Below are positions 33,240 to 36,257 of a stretch of DNA of 36,257 nucleotides, in pieces; the stretch's first letter is position 1; every line of letters begins with the position of its first letter. The translations under genes and the position numbers were made by a program. Origin of the DNA: an uncultured Oscillospiraceae bacterium (GTDB taxonomy: Bacteria > Bacillota > Clostridia > Oscillospirales > Oscillospiraceae); assembly GCA_947585425.1 (NCBI GenBank), contig CANPWZ010000018.1, forward strand, positions 1 through 36,257, given 5' to 3'. Under the pieces are notes generated by a model. It saw only the letters and a program-made list of their open reading frames with translations. It made no database searches and was not told the origin of the DNA.

Positions 33240-33422
33240 ACGGGAAGTCAAGGCCCCGCCGCAAGGCGGGCTTGCGAGGCCCGACAAGGGCCGACGGCCT
33301 TGACCCCGTGATACAATGGGAGGACGGCGGAAGGGCCCGCTCGGAGCATTGCAGGGGGCCGCCAGGACCATTCCCGACGATTGCCCAGGGAACGGCGGCC
33401 CACCCTGTGCCGTAAGGCACAT
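33240..33422. other. Structured right end of the element (possible RNA or recombination site)
   Basis: A three-way junction: a 9-bp closing stem (33247-33255 with 33296-33304) enclosing a GCAA-loop hairpin (33256-33269) and a second hairpin (33278-33292). Then a long imperfect hairpin (33356-33363 with 33394-33401, inner TTCCC/GGGAA 33371-33375 with 33388-33392) and a GTGCC-GTAA-GGCAC hairpin (33407-33420) ending 2 nt before the right repeat. The GNRA loops (GCAA, GTAA) appear only on the plus strand. No gene is seen in it. Confidence 0.5.
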
Positions 33423-33445
33423 GCCCGGTATGTCGGTCATACACT
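33418..33445 (+). promoter_or_regulatory. Candidate mother-cell sporulation promoter of dpaA
   Basis: CATACACT (33438-33445) matches the sigma-E -10 consensus and nearly matches sigma-K (CATAnnnTA); CACA (33418-33421) is 16 nt upstream and suits a sigma-K -35. In the left copy the -10 is kept but the bases at the -35 position are CCCC. Sigma-K control of dipicolinate genes is known in Bacillus. Confidence 0.5.
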
Positions 33446-33511
33446 GGGACGATGGCATTATCGCTTCGGAGGGAGGATTCGGATATGGCGAAAAATATCT
33501 GGGTGGTGGGG
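33423..33511 (+). repeat. Right copy of the 89-bp direct repeat (intact dpaA start)
   Basis: Identical to 31155-31243. Here it continues into the complete dpaA gene. Confidence 0.97.
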
Positions 33512-34342
33512 GGCGATCCCCGCCAGGCGGCTTTGGCCCGTCTGCTGGCCGAGGACGGCCACGGGGTACATACCTATGCCCTGGAACTGGCCGAGGGGGT
33601 CAGGTGCGAGCCGTCCATGGCCGGGGCGGACCGGGCAGACTGCGTGGTGCTGCCCCTGCCCGCCCTGGGGCCGGAGGGCGGCCTCAACGCACCCCTCTCC
33701 GGCAGCTCCCACCCGCTGGAGGAGGTATTGGGCCCCCTGCGCCCGGGACAGCCGGTGTGCGCGGGGATGGTCACAGAGCCCCTGCAGGCCATGGCAGAGG
33801 CGCGGGGCCTGGTGCTGCGGGACTACTTCGCCCGGGAGGAGCTGGCGGTGCTGAACGCCATCCCCACCGCCGAGGGGGCCATCCAGATCGCCATGGAGGA
33901 GCTGCCCGTCACCCTCCACGCGTCCCGGGTGCTGGTGATCGGCTTCGGGCGCCTGGGCCATGCCCTGGTCCCCCGGTTGAGAGGACTGGGCGCCCGCGTC
34001 TGGGTCTCCGCCCGGCGATATGAGCAGCAGGCCGCCGCTGAGAGCATGGGTGCCGGCGTGGAGGGGATGGACCGCCTGCCCGACTGGCTCTGCGGCTACG
34101 ATCTGGTCATCAACACCGTCCCCGCCCCGGTGCTGGGGGTGGAGGAGCTGTCCGCCCTGAAGGAGGGGGCCCTGGTCATCGACCTTGCCTCCCGGCCCGG
34201 CGGGGTGGACATGAAGGCCGCCGCCGCCCTGGGGGTCCGGGTCATCTGGGCCCTGTCCCTCCCCGGCAAGGCGGCCCCCGTCACCTCCGGGCGGTATATC
34301 AAGGATACCGTCTATCATCTGATGGACGAACTGGAGGTCTGA
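33485..34342 (+). CDS. dpaA: Dipicolinate synthase subunit A
   Basis: With DpaB makes dipicolinic acid, the calcium chelator of the spore core, in the mother cell. The 285-residue protein has an N-terminal domain starting MAKNIWVVGGDPRQAALARL, and a Rossmann fold with VLVIGFGRLGHAL (about 148-160) for NAD(P)H. The family-typical AVLNAIPTAEGAIQIAMEE (about 125-143) confirms it. ATG 33485 is preceded by GGAGGGAGG (7-nt spacing), inside the duplicated 89 bp, so the coding sequence is complete. dpaB follows after 4 nt. Confidence 0.94.
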   Translation: MAKNIWVVGGDPRQAALARLLAEDGHGVHTYALELAEGVRCEPSMAGADRADCVVLPLPALGPEGGLNAPLSGSSHPLEEVLGPLRPGQPVCAGMVTEPLQAMAEARGLVLRDYFAREELAVLNAIPTAEGAIQIAMEELPVTLHASRVLVIGFGRLGHALVPRLRGLGARVWVSARRYEQQAAAESMGAGVEGMDRLPDWLCGYDLVINTVPAPVLGVEELSALKEGALVIDLASRPGGVDMKAAAALGVRVIWALSLPGKAAPVTSGRYIKDTVYHLMDELEV

Positions 34343-34346
34343 GCAC

Positions 34347-34919
34347 ATGGAAGACTACCGGGTGGGATTCGCCTTCTGCGGATCCTTCTGCACCCTTTCG
34401 AACGCCATAGACGCGCTGGAGAAAACGGCGGCGCGGTACACGCACGTCATCCCCATCGTGTCGGAGACGGTGGCCGCCACCGACACCCGCTTCGGCCCCG
34501 CCCACGAATTCATGCGGGAGATGGAGCGCATCTGCGGCCGGCGGGTCATCGCCGCCATCCGGGACGCGGAGCCCATCGGCCCCAAGGGGCTGCTGGACGC
34601 GCTGGTCATCTGCCCCTGCACGGGGAATACATTGGCCAAGCTGGCCCACGGGGTCACCGACACCGCCGTCACCATGGCGGCCAAGGCCCATCTCCGCAAC
34701 GGCCGGCCCCTGATCCTGGCCCCCGCCACCAACGACGGGCTGGCCGGCTCCGCCCCCAACATCGGGGCGCTGCTGGGGCGGAAACACGTGTACTTCGTCC
34801 CCTTCGGCCAGGACGACCCGGCGGGCAAGCCCACCTCCCTGGCGGCGGACTTTTCCCTGGTGCCGGAGGCCGTCGCCGCCGCCCTGCGGGGAGAACAGCT
34901 GCAGCCCGTTTTGATCTGA
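34347..34919 (+). CDS. dpaB: Dipicolinate synthase subunit B
   Basis: Flavoprotein-like subunit of dipicolinate synthase. The 190 residues begin RVGFAFCGSFCTLSNAI after a short lead, and include ICPCTGNTLAKLAHGVTDTAV and ILAPATNDGLAGSAPNIG, typical of the HFCD/SpoVFB fold. GGAGGT sits at the dpaA end, 9 nt before the ATG, so the two are coupled. Downstream is a palindrome without a T-run. Confidence 0.95.
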   Translation: MEDYRVGFAFCGSFCTLSNAIDALEKTAARYTHVIPIVSETVAATDTRFGPAHEFMREMERICGRRVIAAIRDAEPIGPKGLLDALVICPCTGNTLAKLAHGVTDTAVTMAAKAHLRNGRPLILAPATNDGLAGSAPNIGALLGRKHVYFVPFGQDDPAGKPTSLAADFSLVPEAVAAALRGEQLQPVLI

Positions 34920-34922
34920 ACG

Positions 34923-34947
34923 CAGGGGCCGCCTTTGGCGGCCCCTG
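34923..34947. repeat. GC-rich perfect palindrome after dpaB
   Basis: An 11-bp perfect stem with a TTT loop, followed by TAAAAAAAC on the plus strand. The A-run lies on the wrong side for a plus-strand terminator. Confidence 0.6.
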
Positions 34948-34968
34948 TAAAAAAACTTGATTTTCCTG

Positions 34969-34997
34969 TTGACAAACCGCTCCGGGTCTGTTATGCT
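34969..34997 (+). promoter_or_regulatory. Sigma-A promoter of infC-rpmI-rplT
   Basis: TTGACA (34969-34974), 17-nt spacer, TATGCT (34992-34997); start near 35004. Confidence 0.88.
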
Positions 34998-35003
34998 ATT
35001 CCA

Positions 35004-35157
35004 GCAAAACAAAGCAGGAACAGCGCCGCTGTCCTCACCTCCCGCCGCGGGCGAAGGGGTCAACATGGTGGAACGACACGCGTCGCGCGTGCTGTTTCGT
35101 TGTGGACGTGGGCGCTTTTCGCTCACGTTTGTTTTTGTCCTTAGGAGGTGTTTGACC
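35004..35157 (+). promoter_or_regulatory. L20-type leader with attenuator before infC
   Basis: About 154 nt. It contains a nested hairpin (CACGCG-TCG-CGCGTG inside AACGA/TCGTT, about 35072-35102). A terminator follows: 9-bp stem 35106-35114 with 35120-35128, then TTTGTTTTT to about 35137, only a few bases before the ribosome site AGGAGG (35143-35148). In Firmicutes the same operon is attenuated by L20 binding to such a leader. Match to that family is by position and layout, not by alignment. Confidence 0.72.
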
Positions 35158-35679
35158 ATAGCTAACACGGCTCATCAGATCAACGAGGAGATCCGGGACC
35201 GGGAGGTACGGCTCATCGGGGCCGACGGCGCCCAGCTGGGCGTTATGTCCGCCGCTGAGGCCCAGCATTACGCTGACGAGGCCGGATTGGACCTGGTGAA
35301 GATCTCCCCCACCGCCGTCCCCCCCGTGTGCAAGCTCATGGACTACGGGAAGTTCCGCTTCGAGCAGTCCAAGCGGGAGAAAGAGGCCCGCAAGAACCAG
35401 CACGTGGTGGAGGTCAAGGAGATCCGTATGTCCCCCGGCATCGACATCGGCGACTTCAACACCAAGCTGCGCAACGCCCAGAAGTTTTTGGGCGAGGGCG
35501 ACCGGGTGAAGGTCACCGTGCGCTTCCGGGGCCGTGAGATGGCCCACACCGACATCGGCAAAAACCTGCTGATGGACTTTGCCGAGCAGTGCAAAGAGGT
35601 GGCCAACCTGGACAAGGAGCCCAAGCTGGAGGGCCGGCACATGTCCATCTTCCTGTCCGCCCGATCCACAAAGAAGTAA
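35158..35679 (+). CDS. infC: Translation initiation factor IF-3
   Basis: Binds the 30S subunit and proofreads start codons. From the proposed start the protein has 173 residues: an N-domain with [15 protein letters not shown] and [11 protein letters not shown], and a C-domain with [17 protein letters not shown]. Start choice: AGGAGGTG (35143-35150) lies 7 nt before an ATA at 35158, while the nearest ordinary start, TTG at 35152, is only one base beyond it. IF-3 genes of E. coli and Geobacillus start at AUU and are autoregulated through it, so AUA here is plausible. Longer in-frame readings pass through the leader. The operon with L35 and L20 is standard. Confidence 0.9.
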   Translation: MANTAHQINEEIRDREVRLIGADGAQLGVMSAAEAQHYADEAGLDLVKISPTAVPPVCKLMDYGKFRFEQSKREKEARKNQHVVEVKEIRMSPGIDIGDFNTKLRNAQKFLGEGDRVKVTVRFRGREMAHTDIGKNLLMDFAEQCKEVANLDKEPKLEGRHMSIFLSARSTKK

Positions 35680-35726
35680 ACCCCGCGGCTTACCGCCGCC
35701 ATCACATGACAAAGGAGAATACCGCC

Positions 35727-35930
35727 ATGCCCAAAGTCAAAACCCACAGCGGCGCCAAAAAGCGCTTCAAGCTGACCAAGAACGGCCTCGTCAAGCGCGC
35801 TCACGCCTACAAGAGCCACCTGCTGAACGGCCACGGCAAGACCCGCAAGCTCAAGAGAGGCCTCCGCAAGGGCGCCTACGCCGACGTGACCAACCAGGCC
35901 ACCGTCAAGCGCATGATCCCCTACAAATAA
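35727..35930 (+). CDS. rpmI: 50S ribosomal protein L35
   Basis: The 67-residue protein begins [17 protein letters not shown] and is strongly basic, as in the family ([19 protein letters not shown] region). AAAGGAG lies 9 nt before the ATG. Middle gene of the infC operon. Confidence 0.97.
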   Translation: MPKVKTHSGAKKRFKLTKNGLVKRAHAYKSHLLNGHGKTRKLKRGLRKGAYADVTNQATVKRMIPYK

Positions 35931-35970
35931 CAGGTACGATAATTTACTCAATACAGGAGGCTGAACGACA

Positions 35971-36257
35971 ATGGCAAGAGTCAAGGGCGCGATGATGACG
36001 CGCAAGAGAAGGAATAAGGTCCTCAAGCTGGCCAAGGGCTACTGGGGCGCCAAGAGCAAGCACTTCAAGATGGCCAACGAGCAGGTGATGAAGTCCCTGC
36101 AGTACGCCTACACCGGCCGCCGGCTGAAGAAGCGCGACTTTCGTCAGCTGTGGATCGCCCGGATCAACGCCGGGTGCAAGATGAACGGCATGAACTACTC
36201 CACCTTCATGCACGGCCTGAAGCTGGCCGGCGTGGAGATCAACCGCAAGATGCTGGC
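35971..36257 (+). CDS. rplT: 50S ribosomal protein L20 (partial, cut by window end)
   Basis: The first 95 residues of L20 (normally about 118), beginning [20 protein letters not shown], with [18 protein letters not shown] and [17 protein letters not shown]20 starts 50S assembly and represses its own operon through the leader upstream of infC. GGAGG precedes the ATG at 35971. Confidence 0.97.
   Translation, partial: MARVKGAMMTRKRRNKVLKLAKGYWGAKSKHFKMANEQVMKSLQYAYTGRRLKKRDFRQLWIARINAGCKMNGMNYSTFMHGLKLAGVEINRKML

Larger units (their letters stand above)
31155..33511. mobile_element. Putative 2,268-bp HNH/RHH integrated element flanked by 89-bp repeats
   Basis: The repeat unit (start of left copy to start of right copy) is 2,268 bp. 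Cargo, all on the minus strand: HNH endonuclease, a coupled three-gene operon, and three hairpin-rich GC-extreme stretches. The small genes are visibly less GC-rich than their surroundings. No integrase, transposase or relaxase is present, so mobility would have to be in trans, by homologous recombination of a circle, or lost. The insertion leaves the downstream dpaA intact and a dead 5' fragment on the left, as integrative elements that target gene starts often do. That it is mobile is inference from structure. Confidence 0.6.

Noticed and set aside
31244-33422. Group II or group I intron in the dpaA region
   Set aside because: I found no domain V-like sequence, no reverse transcriptase or maturase, and introns do not create an 89-bp target repeat.
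31244-33422. HEARO/OMEGA (IsrB- or IscB-guided) element
   Set aside because: The HNH protein is only 140 residues, with no RuvC or bridge-helix region; GC-rich hairpins alone are not enough.
34923-34947. Terminator after dpaB
   Set aside because: Strong stem, but followed by TAAAAAAA on the plus strand rather than a T-run; listed as a palindrome instead.
1-36257. tRNA, rRNA genes or CRISPR arrays
   Set aside because: No cloverleaf-like genes with CCA ends, rRNA-like blocks, or regularly spaced repeats were seen by eye.

Overview
The window is a GC-rich chromosomal segment from a spore-forming, low-copy-repeat Firmicute. The best fit is Clostridia, family Oscillospiraceae (Flavonifractor/Lawsonibacter/Intestinimonas-like). 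The reasons are strong AGGAGG-type ribosome sites, TTGACA/TATAAT promoters, Bacillus-like gene orders (rplI-dnaB, tilS-hpt-ftsH, spoIVB-spo0A, infC-rpmI-rplT) and sporulation genes (spoIVB, spo0A, dpaA, dpaB). This assignment is an inference from gene content. No rRNA or tRNA gene, CRISPR array, classical transposase or integrase was seen.

Region by region. 1-703: the 5' two thirds of a branched-chain aminotransferase gene on the minus strand with its promoter. 759-13224: one long plus-strand housekeeping run with a single clear promoter at its head: gdpP (c-di-AMP phosphodiesterase), rplI, a zinc-ribbon membrane protein, dnaB, tilS, hpt, ftsH, lepB, an unknown multi-pass membrane protein, metG and tatD. 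Many of these genes overlap or sit a few bases apart. 13284-13704: a cold-shock gene with a consensus promoter, a folded leader and a strong terminator. 13715-16486: minus-strand ABC exporter, ylmH and DUF896 genes. Their promoter shares its -35 box with the promoter of the divergent plus-strand AEC transporter/AI-2E permease pair. 18990-20441: an HtrA protease. 20545-22738: minus-strand 38-residue protein, YmdB-like phosphoesterase and DEAD-box helicase. 22879-26552: Rrf2 regulator, DUF1287 protein, mutY, a PflA-like radical SAM gene and DUF6512. 26909-28857: spoIVB and spo0A, with an inverted pair of 0A boxes before spo0A. 28923-31061: minus-strand pncB and rubrerythrin. 33485-34919: dpaA-dpaB. 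34969-36257: infC-rpmI-rplT behind an attenuator leader of the L20 type, cut by the window end.

The outstanding accessory feature lies between rubrerythrin and dpaA. An 89-bp stretch covering the -10 region, leader, ribosome site and first nine codons of dpaA is present twice, perfectly identical, exactly 2,268 bp apart (31155-31243 and 33423-33511). Between the copies lie an HNH endonuclease gene, a translationally coupled three-gene operon (75-residue protein, ribbon-helix-helix protein, 53-residue basic protein) with its own promoter, and three GC-extreme stretches dense in hairpins, several with GNRA-type loops on the plus strand. No recombinase is encoded. It looks like a compact, recently inserted element that rebuilds the 5' end of its target gene, and it is the best candidate here for something undescribed.

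Other points worth attention: infC appears to start at AUA; the Spo0A receiver domain lacks one acidic-pocket aspartate; the spoIVB ribosome site is buried in a perfect hairpin; GdpP has Asn where the family usually has His in its last motif; and short GC-rich palindromes recur between genes.
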